From: Streptomyces sp. HB132
Lineage (GTDB): Bacteria > Actinomycetota > Actinomycetes > Streptomycetales > Streptomycetaceae
Direction of reading: 5' to 3'
DNA length: 64,000 bases
NCBI RefSeq assembly: GCF_016909575.1
Contig: NZ_JAFBGA010000009.1
Location: forward strand, 248,001-312,000
The notes under the pieces were generated by a model that saw only the letters and a program-made list of their open reading frames with translations, did no database searches and was not told the origin of the DNA. Below, in pieces: positions 55,109 through 64,000 of this stretch (within the stretch, counting starts at the first letter, position 1; each line of letters begins with the position of its first letter). A program made the translations under genes and the position numbers.

Positions 55109-56635
55109 GTGACTTCGACCGCCGACATCCAGACCGCTGCGCCCCAGCTCAGCGCGGGACCGAGGCCCGCTCCGGGACCCGCCGCCGACGAGGGGCTCTC
55201 GCGTCGGCTGCGCGCGCTCGCCTGCACCGCCCCGCTGCACGACCTGGACGTACGCAAGGCCAATCTGGCCGGCGAGTACACGGTCTACGCCATGGCCGAA
55301 GTCGCCCTCGCCGCGATCGACCTGGTCACGCTCAACATGGACTTCGACACCGGTGCCGACCACGACCAGATAGTGGCCAGACTCCTCCCGCGGGTCGCCG
55401 CCCAGGCGCCGCGCCGGCCCGTCACCGAGCACGAACGGGTCGCGCGCTGGGTCCTGGAGAACCTGATCAACGTCGGGAGCGTGGACCGCGGTTTCCGCGC
55501 CGTGTACGGCACCTTCGGGCCCGACGGCGTCTACGTCCGCAGGGACTACGACTTCAAGCTCATCGAGGAAGTCCCCGGCCACGGCGGCACCGTCTACCTC
55601 CGCGCCACCGACGAGGCGGTCAACGTCCTGGTCGGCGCCCTGGACACGGACGTCACCAGCGCCCAGATCGCCGCCGAGGTGAAGCTGGAGGTCCTCATCA
55701 GCAGGGGCCGCCTCGCGGACGCGCAGCTCGCCGCCGAACACGCCCGCTACCGCACCGTGCAGTACGCCGAGACGCTCCGCCGGACGCTGGAGGCGACCCG
55801 CCGCAACGTCCGCGCCGTCGACTGGCTCAACGCCGTCCCCGACATGATCACCGAAGCGCTCGACCACGTCGCCGACCGCTACCGCCACGAGAACGCCATC
55901 CTCACCAACATCCGCAAGGCCAGGGACGAGGCGGAGGAACCCGAGCACAAGCGCCGCGCCGCCGAACTCGTCGACATCGTCAAGGACTGCATCCGCCGCC
56001 ACACCCAGCTCCAGTCCAGGCTGCTGGAGGCGGGCCCCCTCTTCCGCGCCGAGCAGGACCGGCAGGCCTTCGCCACGCCCACCGCGAGGTCGGGCCTCGA
56101 CCTGTACGGCCAGCTCGTCGTCCCCCTGCTGCCGCTTCCCGTGGAACAGGCCACCCGGCCCACCGACGCGTTCTTCGCCCACGGCACCGGCCTGCGCACC
56201 CCCACCTCGGTCCGGGTCGGCGACCTCGTCGACCTGCTGCTGATGCCCCCGGTGGAGCGCGAGCACCTGGGCGCCGAGATGCCCGAGCCGGACCTCATCG
56301 CCACCCCGGACGACAGCCGGTTCAGCGAGGAGCAGCTCGGACACGCCATGGAGCTGCTCGACCTGGAGCACGACGCCCCGCGACGGCTCTCCGGACTCCT
56401 CGCCGAGGCCCGGCTGCGCGATCCCGAGCTGCCCTACCTGGTCGCCCTGCTCGCCGTCCACGCGGCGAGCCCCCCGGTCGGCACGGCCTACCGCCAGGGC
56501 GAGCGCCGACTGCTGTTCGCCGTCGACGACGGCACCCCGCTCGAGGACCACGAGTTCGGCGGAGCCGACCTGATAGTGGGCATGGCCCTGCTGGACGCCG
56601 CAGGCATGGCCGCGGACCGCAAGGACGCCTCGTGA
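55109..56635 (+). CDS. kleisin-like subunit of a MukBEF/Mks/Wadjet-like complex (MksF/JetA-like)
   Basis: A 508-residue protein, the first gene of a three-gene operon with a MukE-like and a giant SMC-like protein, which is the basis for the call. It is mostly alpha-helical: an N-terminal helical and winged-helix region (RRLRALACTAPLHDLDVRKANLAGEYTVYAMAEVALAAIDLV), a central coiled segment (ARYRTVQYAETLRRTLEATRRNVRAVDWLNAVPDMITEALDHVADRYRHENAILTNIRKARDEAEE) and a C-terminal domain. Such subunits bridge the SMC heads. Transcription may start at the GTG itself: TAATCT lies 7 bases upstream, fitting a leaderless start. The ATG 30 bases earlier is the alternative. Confidence 0.68.
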   Translation: MTSTADIQTAAPQLSAGPRPAPGPAADEGLSRRLRALACTAPLHDLDVRKANLAGEYTVYAMAEVALAAIDLVTLNMDFDTGADHDQIVARLLPRVAAQAPRRPVTEHERVARWVLENLINVGSVDRGFRAVYGTFGPDGVYVRRDYDFKLIEEVPGHGGTVYLRATDEAVNVLVGALDTDVTSAQIAAEVKLEVLISRGRLADAQLAAEHARYRTVQYAETLRRTLEATRRNVRAVDWLNAVPDMITEALDHVADRYRHENAILTNIRKARDEAEEPEHKRRAAELVDIVKDCIRRHTQLQSRLLEAGPLFRAEQDRQAFATPTARSGLDLYGQLVVPLLPLPVEQATRPTDAFFAHGTGLRTPTSVRVGDLVDLLLMPPVEREHLGAEMPEPDLIATPDDSRFSEEQLGHAMELLDLEHDAPRRLSGLLAEARLRDPELPYLVALLAVHAASPPVGTAYRQGERRLLFAVDDGTPLEDHEFGGADLIVGMALLDAAGMAADRKDAS

Positions 56636-56702
56636 GCCCTGCCGGGCCGGCCACCCACCCGCTGCCGCGCGAGAGCGGCACCCGTACCGAGGAGTCACCG
56701 AG

Positions 56703-57614
56703 TTGAGCGAGCAGCACGCCGAGCACACCGACGCGTGGGGCGACCGGTCCCTCACGCACGCGGCCGACGCCGCCCGGCCGGCCGCTCCCGCCGCCGTCAC
56801 TCCCGCCGACGCGGCCGACGCGGCCCGGCTGGTCTCCTTCGGGCTGCAGCCGAAGCTGATGCCCGCCCGCGACGCCGAGTACACCGAACTGCTCCGCCGC
56901 TACCGGGAGGAGCCCGCCTTCGCCCGGCTCGCCGACGCCGTGGCCACCGGCCTCGGACTCGTCGTCCTGGAGGTCTCCACCCGCGCGGGGATGGCCGTGA
57001 CCGCCGGCGAGGACTCGGTCTTCGCCGTACGCATGGGTGACTACGCCCGCCGCGCGTCCACCGACGCCGCCGACCGCTTCCTGCACGGACTCGCCCACCT
57101 CGCCGTGGCCGCCATGGCCTTCCCCCGGCCCGAGGACCTCGCCGACGACTCCTACATCGGCCGCATCACGGTCAACGGAGTCGACGCGTTCGTCCGTCAG
57201 GCCTGCCTGCGCCTGGAGGAGCGTGCCGACGAGCAGGGCGACAACACCGACCCCGCGACCGACACCCCCGGCCTGGAATCGGGCTGGCGCGTCTACGCCC
57301 GCCGCAGCTCGACCGGAGCCACCAAGGACGCCCGCAGGCTCGCCGGATCCACCACCGGCATCATCGGCAAGGCCGTCGCCTTCCTCACCGACTCCGGCTT
57401 CCTCCAGCGAACCGGGGACGACGCGGGCGGCGCCTACCGCACCACGGCCCGCTACCAGCTCCAGGTACGTGACATGGCGGGCAGCGCCGCCCTGGCGGAG
57501 CTGCTGGAACTCGGCGTCGTCCCCGTCACGGACGGCTCGGCCACCCTGCTGCCCCCGCCGGACACCGAAGGGCTTGAGCTGGCCGCCGACGCGGGCCTGC
57601 CCTTCCACTCCTGA
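56703..57614 (+). CDS. MukE-like (MksE/JetB) subunit
   Basis: A 303-residue protein second in the condensin-like operon, 67 bases after the kleisin-like gene. It starts with a TTG (MSEQHAEHT) preceded by GAGGAGT. After an Ala/Pro-rich N-terminus the body is a winged-helix-type alpha/beta protein (YTELLRRYREEPAFARLADAVATGLGLVVLEVSTRAGMAV, DRFLHGLAHLAVAAMAFP, SGFLQRTGDDAGGAYRTTARYQLQVRDMA). Its size and position agree with MukE/MksE/JetB, which bind the kleisin. Sequence identity with characterised MukE is too low to judge by eye; the assignment relies on operon context and the partner genes. Confidence 0.68.
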   Translation: MSEQHAEHTDAWGDRSLTHAADAARPAAPAAVTPADAADAARLVSFGLQPKLMPARDAEYTELLRRYREEPAFARLADAVATGLGLVVLEVSTRAGMAVTAGEDSVFAVRMGDYARRASTDAADRFLHGLAHLAVAAMAFPRPEDLADDSYIGRITVNGVDAFVRQACLRLEERADEQGDNTDPATDTPGLESGWRVYARRSSTGATKDARRLAGSTTGIIGKAVAFLTDSGFLQRTGDDAGGAYRTTARYQLQVRDMAGSAALAELLELGVVPVTDGSATLLPPPDTEGLELAADAGLPFHS

Positions 57615-57658
57615 ACCGCCCGCCCCACCCGCCCCTTGAACGACGAGAGTCCGCCGCC

Positions 57659-60600
57659 ATGTACGAGTTGTCCCGGGTCCGCCTCTACTCCATCGGGCCC
57701 GCCGGTGCGCGCTACGCCGACACCGTGCTCGACCTGCGTGGAGTCGGCAAACCCGTCCCCAGGCCCGCGCCGGCCCAGGCGGAGTTCTTCGAGGACGAGC
57801 CGGTCGGTCCCCCACGCCGCCCGGCGCCCGCAGGCGTGCTGTTCCTGGAGAACGGCGGTGGCAAGTCGGTCCTGCTCAAGCTGATCTTCTCGGTGATGCT
57901 GCCCGGACACCGCAACACCCTGGGCGGCGCCAGCTCCGGTGTGCTGCGCAAGTTCCTGCTCGCCGACGACTGCGGACACGTCGCCCTGGAGTGGCAGCAC
58001 ACGCTCACCGGCGAATGCGTCGTCGTCGGCAAGGTCAGCGAATGGCGTGGCCGCCAGGTCTCCAACGACCCACGCAAGTTCGCCGAGGCCTGGTACTCCT
58101 TCCGCCCGGGACCCGGTCTCAGCCTCGACAGCCTGCCCGTCGCGGAGGCGACCACGGTGGGCCGCCCCGTCGAAGGCGTATCGGGCGCCCGGGGCCGGCG
58201 CCGCACCATGAAGGGCTTCCGCGACGCCCTCACGGACGCCGGCAAGTTCTACCCGCACCTCGACGTGCACTGGGAAGAGATCCACGACCGCTGGAACGAA
58301 CACCTCGGTGACCTCGGGCTCGACCCCGAACTCTTCCGCTACCAGCGGGAGATGAACGCCGACGAGGGCGAGGCAGCCGGACTCTTCGCCGTCAAGAAGG
58401 ACTCCGACTTCACCGACCTGCTGCTGCGGGCCGTCACCGACACCCGCGACACGGACGGCCTCGCCGACCTCGTCAGCGGCTTCGGCAACAAGCTCGGACG
58501 CCGCGCCGAGCTCACCGCCGAACGCGACTTCACCGCCGGCTCCGTCGACCTGCTGGGCCGGATCGTCGAAGCGACCACGACCAGGGCCCGCAGCCGTGAC
58601 GTCCACGCCGGTGCCGAGCGGCGCACCCGCACCCTCGCACGCCGGCTCTCCGGGCGGGCCGCCGAGGAGCGCGGCCGGACCGGTGCACTCGCCCAGCAGG
58701 TCACGGCCGCCGCCCACACCGTCACCGAGGCCGAGGCCACCCGGGGCGACCGGGACCTGATCGCGGCCGAACTGGCCTACCGGCACGCCTCCCTGGCCCT
58801 GACCGCCGCCGAGAAGAGCGCGGCTGCCCAGCGTCGCGAGCTGGTCGAGGCGCGCACCCTGCACTCCGCCTGGCAGGCCGCCGAAGCGGTCCTCCGGCAC
58901 CGGGCCGCCGCCGACCGCTCCGCACGCGTCGCCGTCGCCATCCGGGAGGCCGAGCGGGACGCCGCCCCCGCCCTCGCCGCACGCGCCACGGCCGCCGCCG
59001 ACCTCGTACGCGCCCTGCACACCGCCGCCGAGGCGGGGGAGCGGGTGGCGGACGAGGAGGAGGAGCGCTCCGCGACCCTGCAGTCCACCGGGGAGACGGC
59101 ACACCGGGACGCCACCACCGCGGCGACCGAGGCCCAGCGCGCCCGGAGCGAGGCGGGCCACCTGCGCCAGCGCCTCGCCGAGGTCGAGCAGGAGACCGCC
59201 GAAGCCGTACGGGCCGGGTGGCTCGACGACACCGCGCCGGACGCCGACCCGGCCCGCGCGGCCCTCGCCGCGAACGACGCGGAGAAGACCGCGGTCGCCG
59301 CCTGGGACACCGCGCGGGAGGCCGCCCGGACCACCGCGGACCAGGCCAGGGAAGCCGCGGCCGCGGAGAGCCGCACCGAGCTCGCCGCGGCGCGCGCCGC
59401 CGACGGTGCCCAGGCCGCGGAACAGTCCTACGAGGCCGAGCGCAGGGCCGCCGAGTCGATCGCCGCCGAACACCGCCTCGCCGACCTGCTGGGCCTTCCC
59501 GCGGCGGCAGGTGTCCCACGCCCCCGCCGCGCCGGCACCGGGACGGACGGGACCGGCGCGAACGAACCGGTCGCAGGCGACGCGCAGTCCCTCACCGCCG
59601 AGGAGTTCGACAACAGCGCCGACGAACTGCGCGAGCTCCTCGACCAAGGGGTCGCCGCCGCCGAACGCAGGCTCTTCGACCTGCGCACCGCCGCCGCCGA
59701 CGACTCCCGCATCCTCGGCGCCCTCGGGGACGGCGGACTGCTGCCTCCGGGCCCCGACGTCCTCGCCACCGTCGAGTACCTCGGAGAGCACGGCATCCCC
59801 GCCCTGCCCGGCTGGCGCTACCTCGCCCAGGCGGTGGACCCCGCCGACCACGCGGCGGTCCTGGCCGCACGGCCCGAGCTCGTCGACGGTGTCGTCATCA
59901 CGGACCCCGACGCGCACACCCGCGCCCGTGAGGTCCTGGCCGCCGCGGCACTGCTGCCCCGCTCGGCCGTGGCCGTCGGTACCACCGCGGCCCTTCTCGC
60001 CCCGGTACCGGCGCCGGGCGGCACGGGCGCCGAGGACGTCTTCCTCGTCCCGCCGAACCCCGCGATGCACGACGAACACGCCGCCGACGAGGAGCGCCAG
60101 GCACTCAGGGCCCGCGCCGCGGCACGCGACGAGGACATCAGGTCGCTCGCCGCCCGGCTCACCGCCGACCGCTCCCTCGCCGCCCGCATCGGGTCCTGGC
60201 GCGCCGACTGCCCGCCCGGGATGCTCGCCGAGCTCGGTGAGGCCGCCCGCACCGCCCGAGCCGCCGCGGAAACGGCGGAGGCCGCACTCGCCGAGGCCCG
60301 CACCGCGCGCGCGGAGGCCGACGAGGCGGCCTCCGACGCCTCGCGTGTCCGTGACGACCGGCAGGAGGCGGCGCAGCGCGCCCGCCGTGCGGCGGACGCG
60401 CTCGCCGGACTCGCCCACCGCCTCCGGGACCGGGCTGGCTGGCAGGCGCGGCTGCGTGAACTCACCGACGAGGCAGCCGAGTCCGAGGCCCGCGCCACGG
60501 AATGCCTGGAGCGGGCACGCGCCGCCGACGAGGACCGCCGGGCCGCCCAGCGTGCCGCGGACGACGCCCACCGCACCGCCCGTGCCCTGCGCGCCGAGCG

Positions 60601-62383
60601 CGCCGAGATCGCCGGGGCCCCCGAAACCCTCCCGGAGCCCGAAGCCTCCACCGCGCGCACCTCCCTGCCCGCACTGCGCGAGGCATACCGGGCGGCCTCC
60701 CGGCTCTACGAGAAGGTCGGCGTCGGCGCCGACCTCCGCGCCGAACAGGCACGCGCCGAAAGCGACGAGAGCGCCGCCCTGGCCGAACTCGACCGCCTCA
60801 CCAACAAGGTCCGCACCCGTGCCGCCCAGCTCCTCGAGGGCACCGACGGAGCCGACGGGCCCTCGCGTCAGGCGGCCGCCGCCCGCGCCGAATCCCACGT
60901 ACAGCTCCTGGAGACCCGGGCGTCCACGGCCAGCGAACAGCTGGGCCGGCTGCGCGGCGAAGCCGAACGCCTCGCCCCCGAGGACGACGCACCCCACCAC
61001 ACCGACCTCCCCGACGACCTGGCGCCGGCCGACGCAGACCAGGCTCAGACCCTCCTGCGGACCGCCACGGCCGAACTGGCCGCCGCCACCGCGGCACTGG
61101 ACACCGCACGCGCCGCCCACGCCGAACTGCTGCGCGCGCACCGCACCGCCGAGGACTCCGCGGGCGGTTTCGACGAGACCGCCGCCCTCCTGCGCGATCT
61201 GCTCAGGGAACACGGCCCGGAGGACGAGGCCGACAGCCCCGACCCGTACCCGGGCACCCTGGAGGAGGCCAGGCAGTCCGCCGCCGAGGCACGCCGTTCG
61301 CTGCGCGGCTGCGTCACCGACCTGTCGGCCGCGGAGGGTTCCGTGCGGGAGGCGAGCGACGTCCTCGTACGGCACGCCAACGCCACCCGCTACGAACAGG
61401 TCCGCACCCCGGCCCGGCAGCAGATCAGGGAACTGCCGGCAGCGGCCCTGCCCGACCACGCGGAGAAATGGGCCGCGGCCTTCGCGCCCAGGCTGCGCGT
61501 GCTCACCGACGAGCTCGCGCAGCTGGAGCGCAACCGCGACTCCATCGTCGACCGGCTCCGCGGCCTCGTGGAGTCGGCCCTCACGACGCTCCGCTCCGCG
61601 CAGCGTCTCTCCCAGCTGCCCGAAGGGCTGGGGGAGTGGTCCGGCCAGGAGTTCCTCCGGATCCGCTTCGAGGAACCCGACCAGGCCACGCTCACCGAGA
61701 GGCTCGGTGAGGTCATCGACGAGGCCACGCACGCGGCCCTCAAGAAGAACTCCGACCTGCGCAGAGACGGCATGTCCCTGCTGCTGCGCGGTGTACAGGC
61801 GGCGCTGCAGCCCAAGGGCATCGCCGTGGAGATCCTCAAGCCGGACGCGGTGCTCCGAGCGGAGCGCGTCCCGGTCGGACAGATGGGCGACGTCTTCTCC
61901 GGTGGCCAGCTGCTCACCGCCGCGATCGCGCTGTACTGCACGATGGCGGCCCTGCGCAGCAACGACAGGGGCCGGGACCGGCACCGGCACGCGGGCACAC
62001 TCTTCCTCGACAACCCCATCGGGCGTGCCAACGCCACGTACCTGTTGGAGCTCCAGCGCGCGGTCTCCGACGCGTTGGGGGTCCAACTGCTGTACACCAC
62101 GGGGCTGTTCGACACCACGGCGCTCGCCGAGTTCCCGCTCGTCATCCGCCTGCGCAACGACGCGGACCTTCGGGCTGGGCTGAAGTACATCAGCGTGGAG
62201 GAGCACCTCAGGCCGGGGCTGCCGCAGCAGGACCCCGAGGGCGCGACCGTCCATGGCGAGATCACCGCCACCCGCATGTTCAGGCGGACCGACGAGACGC
62301 GCGGCGGTGCGGCGGTCCCGGAGATGCGTGGAGAGATGACGGACACGACCGCGGAGCCGGCACGGTCCTCGGAGAAGCGATAG
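57659..62383 (+). CDS. SMC-like ATPase of a MukBEF/Mks/Wadjet-like complex (MksB/JetC-like)
   Basis: A 1574-residue ATPase with split-head SMC architecture. Walker A is FLENGGGKSVLLKLI (Lys69); long Ala/Glu/Arg-rich coiled coils flank a hinge-like globular segment at about 675-805; the C-terminal head has the signature VFSGGQLLTAAIALYC (Ser1414-Gln1417) and Walker B TLFLDNPIGRAN, where Asp1451 is followed by Asn1452 and not by the usual catalytic Glu. A last VQLLYTTGLFDTTALAEFPLVIRLRN block resembles the D-loop/H-loop region. ATG at 57659 with a weak GAGAG upstream. It lies 44 bases after the MukE-like gene. Wadjet JetD nuclease is absent downstream. Confidence 0.8.
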   Translation: MYELSRVRLYSIGPAGARYADTVLDLRGVGKPVPRPAPAQAEFFEDEPVGPPRRPAPAGVLFLENGGGKSVLLKLIFSVMLPGHRNTLGGASSGVLRKFLLADDCGHVALEWQHTLTGECVVVGKVSEWRGRQVSNDPRKFAEAWYSFRPGPGLSLDSLPVAEATTVGRPVEGVSGARGRRRTMKGFRDALTDAGKFYPHLDVHWEEIHDRWNEHLGDLGLDPELFRYQREMNADEGEAAGLFAVKKDSDFTDLLLRAVTDTRDTDGLADLVSGFGNKLGRRAELTAERDFTAGSVDLLGRIVEATTTRARSRDVHAGAERRTRTLARRLSGRAAEERGRTGALAQQVTAAAHTVTEAEATRGDRDLIAAELAYRHASLALTAAEKSAAAQRRELVEARTLHSAWQAAEAVLRHRAAADRSARVAVAIREAERDAAPALAARATAAADLVRALHTAAEAGERVADEEEERSATLQSTGETAHRDATTAATEAQRARSEAGHLRQRLAEVEQETAEAVRAGWLDDTAPDADPARAALAANDAEKTAVAAWDTAREAARTTADQAREAAAAESRTELAAARAADGAQAAEQSYEAERRAAESIAAEHRLADLLGLPAAAGVPRPRRAGTGTDGTGANEPVAGDAQSLTAEEFDNSADELRELLDQGVAAAERRLFDLRTAAADDSRILGALGDGGLLPPGPDVLATVEYLGEHGIPALPGWRYLAQAVDPADHAAVLAARPELVDGVVITDPDAHTRAREVLAAAALLPRSAVAVGTTAALLAPVPAPGGTGAEDVFLVPPNPAMHDEHAADEERQALRARAAARDEDIRSLAARLTADRSLAARIGSWRADCPPGMLAELGEAARTARAAAETAEAALAEARTARAEADEAASDASRVRDDRQEAAQRARRAADALAGLAHRLRDRAGWQARLRELTDEAAESEARATECLERARAADEDRRAAQRAADDAHRTARALRAERAEIAGAPETLPEPEASTARTSLPALREAYRAASRLYEKVGVGADLRAEQARAESDESAALAELDRLTNKVRTRAAQLLEGTDGADGPSRQAAAARAESHVQLLETRASTASEQLGRLRGEAERLAPEDDAPHHTDLPDDLAPADADQAQTLLRTATAELAAATAALDTARAAHAELLRAHRTAEDSAGGFDETAALLRDLLREHGPEDEADSPDPYPGTLEEARQSAAEARRSLRGCVTDLSAAEGSVREASDVLVRHANATRYEQVRTPARQQIRELPAAALPDHAEKWAAAFAPRLRVLTDELAQLERNRDSIVDRLRGLVESALTTLRSAQRLSQLPEGLGEWSGQEFLRIRFEEPDQATLTERLGEVIDEATHAALKKNSDLRRDGMSLLLRGVQAALQPKGIAVEILKPDAVLRAERVPVGQMGDVFSGGQLLTAAIALYCTMAALRSNDRGRDRHRHAGTLFLDNPIGRANATYLLELQRAVSDALGVQLLYTTGLFDTTALAEFPLVIRLRNDADLRAGLKYISVEEHLRPGLPQQDPEGATVHGEITATRMFRRTDETRGGAAVPEMRGEMTDTTAEPARSSEKR

Positions 62384-62386
62384 CGC

Positions 62387-62890
62387 TCAGGCCCGCGAGA
62401 GCCGGCCTTCGCTCCGGCGTCGTATCCGGGATTCCCCCCGTGCCCGGGACCGGGCGGCACGCCTGGCCACCCGCCGCTCACGCCGCATGCGGCGTGCCGT
62501 GCTGCTCGGCACGGACACCACGCCATGGCGCTGGTTCCACACCTGCCGGGTCACCCAGACGTCCAGCACCGACCACGTCGCCACCACCGTGCCCGCCACC
62601 CCGCCCAGCACCATCGGGAAGGCGAGCCAGGAACCGGCCAGCGTGCACAGGAAGGCCACCACGGCCTGAATGATGGTGAGCGACATGATGATCACCGCGC
62701 GCACGGCGGCCGTCCGCACCGGGTCAGGCATCCGCCGCCGTGTCGTGGGTTCCTCCACCCACAGCTGCCGCGGAATCCGGGCGCCCGCGGCCGACGCGCC
62801 TTCCGGTGAAGGACCGGCCGCCCGTGTGCCCGCCGTCGACGCACCGGCGGGCGACGACGACGCCGCGCCCCGGCGCTCATCCGTGTCCAA
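62387..62890 (-). CDS. small membrane protein with charged ends
   Basis: A 167-residue protein with a disordered, Ala/Gly-rich N-terminus (about 1-50), two membrane helices (about 63-85, VRAVIIMSLTIIQAVVAFLCTLAGS, and 90-110) and an Arg-rich C-terminus. The TTG at 62890 is chosen as start because GGGGAG lies 9 bases upstream; a TTG at 62899 has no room for an RBS. It converges on the condensin-like operon with 3 bases between stops. Family not recognised; a Streptomyces-specific membrane protein. Confidence 0.65.
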   Translation of the reverse strand: MDTDERRGAASSSPAGASTAGTRAAGPSPEGASAAGARIPRQLWVEEPTTRRRMPDPVRTAAVRAVIIMSLTIIQAVVAFLCTLAGSWLAFPMVLGGVAGTVVATWSVLDVWVTRQVWNQRHGVVSVPSSTARRMRRERRVARRAARSRARGESRIRRRSEGRLSRA

Positions 62891-63400
62891 GAACCTCAAC
62901 TCCCCACCACTGTCCGACCCCAGGGTGGCATGGCTGCCCGGCCGGCCGCCGTTCTACGCGAACGGAGCCGCCCGCCTGTCGCACATACCCCGCGAGGTTC
63001 TTCTGCCCCGTACGTCTGGACGAACGCCAGGTCACGAAGATTCCCGTCCGAGGGCCCCAACCGGCCCCGAAAGGTCACGGAACGTCAAGTTCCAGCCAAC
63101 TGCCCTGTGAGAATACCTCGTGGTCGGCCAGGGGATCTCTGTCGCTTTCGCGAACTTCTTCGCCGGGAATACCCGGACAACTGGTGAGCAACTCAAGGCG
63201 GGGCGGCCGGAAACAGTCCGGACATGTCTTCGAGTTACCGGTGGGTCAGTAGTAGGCTCGCGCCGTTTGTTGACGGAAGTCCGGCCGACGCCCTCGGACC
63301 GCCGCCCGGACACCCGAACGATCAGGAAGGCCGGGCAACCGGAACGACCGGGAACGCCGGCACAATCACCCCGCGGTGCGGGGCCGAGCTGGGGGAGGCC
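62891..63400. other. 510-base intergenic region
   Basis: Separates the small membrane protein from the next sensor kinase. I see no convincing gene: open frames here are Arg/Pro-rich shadows. It should contain the promoter of the kinase; a small CCCCGC/GCGGGG hairpin (63370-63384) lies just before its ribosome binding site. Confidence 0.4.
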
Positions 63401-64000
63401 ATGCGCTTTCGCGGGAAGTCCATCCGCAGGAAGATCGTGGCGTTGCTCCTGGTGCCGCTCGCCTCACTTACGGGCCTTTGGGTGTTCGCCACCTACGTCA
63501 CCGGCCGTGAAGCCACCGAGCTGATGGGCGCGAGCGCCATCGTGGAGCAGGTCGGCCATCCGCTGGAAGACACGATCCGCGCCGTCCAGGGCGAACGCCG
63601 TCAGACACTCGTCTTCCTCGCCGACCCCCGGGCATCGGACGCCCTTCCCCTCCTGCGCCGCCAGCGCGCCGCGACCGACCGGGTCGTGGCCGACGTCAGG
63701 CAGAGCGCGAAGAGCAAGGACATCCGGGACAGGCTCAGCCCGGAGTCGGAGGCCCTGCTCGACTCCATCCTCAGCGAGGTCGACGGCCTGGACGCACTGC
63801 GTGCCTCCGTCGAGAAGCGGACCGTCGACCGGACCAGGGCCCTCGACTTCTACAACGGTCTCGTCGACCCCTGCTACCGCTTCCTGAACGGTCTCCACAC
63901 GATGGAGAACGTATCGATGGACAAGCAGGTCCGGGCCCTCGTCGGCATCTCCCGGGCCCGCGAGATGCTCTCGCGTGAGGACGCCCTGATCGCTTCGGGC
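63401..64000 (+). CDS. nitrate/nitrite-sensing-type sensor kinase, N-terminal part (CvnA-like; truncated by window)
   Basis: The first 200 residues of a second conservon-type sensor, running off the window. RFRGKSIRRKIVALLLVPLASLTGLWVFATYV is the basic N-terminus plus first membrane helix, and LEDTIRAVQGERRQTLVFLADP is the start of the extracellular NIT-like helical sensor domain. GGGGGAGG immediately precedes the ATG. The remainder (second helix, HAMP, HATPase and any CvnB-D genes) lies beyond 64000. It is similar in layout to the protein at 18530-20977. Confidence 0.8.
   Translation, partial: MRFRGKSIRRKIVALLLVPLASLTGLWVFATYVTGREATELMGASAIVEQVGHPLEDTIRAVQGERRQTLVFLADPRASDALPLLRRQRAATDRVVADVRQSAKSKDIRDRLSPESEALLDSILSEVDGLDALRASVEKRTVDRTRALDFYNGLVDPCYRFLNGLHTMENVSMDKQVRALVGISRAREMLSREDALIASG

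Noticed and set aside
57452..62254. A 1600-residue minus-strand frame opposite the SMC-like gene
   Set aside because: The real SMC-like protein is on the plus strand with clear Walker A and signature motifs; the antisense translation is repetitive Gly/Leu/Val without domains.
55109..62899. A complete Wadjet defence system (jetABCD)
   Set aside because: No JetD Toprim nuclease is encoded; the gene after the SMC-like gene is a small membrane protein on the opposite strand.

Overview
The window is a GC-rich (roughly 70% by eye) actinobacterial chromosome segment. Gene content and order point to Streptomyces: a ribE-ribM-ribBA-ribH-hisE-hisG run, rbpA next to fxsA and ppm1, a GH18 chitinase beside an acyl-CoA dehydrogenase, and conservon-type sensor kinases. 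From memory this order follows the S. coelicolor SCO14xx region; I could not align it. I found no rRNA, tRNA, IS element, CRISPR array or prophage.

Layout. 0-4 kb: the riboflavin operon (3' end of ribE, riboflavin transporter ribM, bifunctional ribBA, ribH), then hisE-hisG. 4-9.1 kb: a PH-domain membrane protein, a tandem pair of CNNM/CBS transporters, and a convergent EccA-like TPR-AAA+ ATPase. 9.3-13.1 kb: a small P-loop kinase, a Tat-exported C39-like peptidase with a DasR-like box, and a FAD monooxygenase. 13.2-21 kb (minus strand): a conservon-like kinase/roadblock pair followed by a Liv-type amino acid or urea ABC transporter whose two permeases are fused. 21.8-26.2 kb: an Endo H-type endoglycosidase, then a cobalamin riboswitch controlling a BtuCDF-type ABC transporter. 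26.5-29.9 kb (minus): an RHH/HicB-like regulator with a perfect palindromic operator, a DUF4097 protein and a DrrAB-type exporter. 30.2-32.6 kb (minus): a second CNNM/CBS pair. 32.6-33.8 kb: over 1.2 kb without a convincing gene. 33.9-39.8 kb: the chitinase with a classical chitinase promoter, an acyl-CoA dehydrogenase, two small unknown proteins, an Lrp regulator and an amidohydrolase. 40.4-42.4 kb: ppm1, fxsA and rbpA, the last with a textbook sigma-R promoter. 42.6-49.6 kb: an MFS protein, a glycerophosphodiesterase, a yczE/yczR divergent pair, an FtsK/TraB-like ATPase lacking the Walker A lysine with a small membrane partner, and an ankyrin protein. 49.7-55 kb: a 17-residue peptide with three consecutive cysteines ahead of a HEAT-repeat protein, then a single-chain 5-oxoprolinase. 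55.1-62.4 kb: a three-gene MukF/MukE/MukB-like (Mks/Wadjet-like) condensin module with no nuclease gene and an unusual Walker B. The window closes with a small membrane protein and the start of another nitrate-sensing kinase.

The strongest candidate for a little-described system is the condensin-like operon at 55-62 kb. It keeps a Walker A motif and an ABC signature but has Asn in place of the usual Walker B catalytic Glu, and it lacks the JetD nuclease of Wadjet. Secondary candidates are the conservon-ABC transporter module, the cysteine-rich leader peptide, the RHH operator cluster, the degenerate-Walker FtsK-like pair and a possible short RNA near 9.35 kb.

Several genes fit one theme, extracellular N-acetylglucosamine polymer use: the chitinase, the Endo H enzyme and a DasR-like box upstream of the secreted peptidase. 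All functional calls rest on reading motifs by eye; no database search was run.
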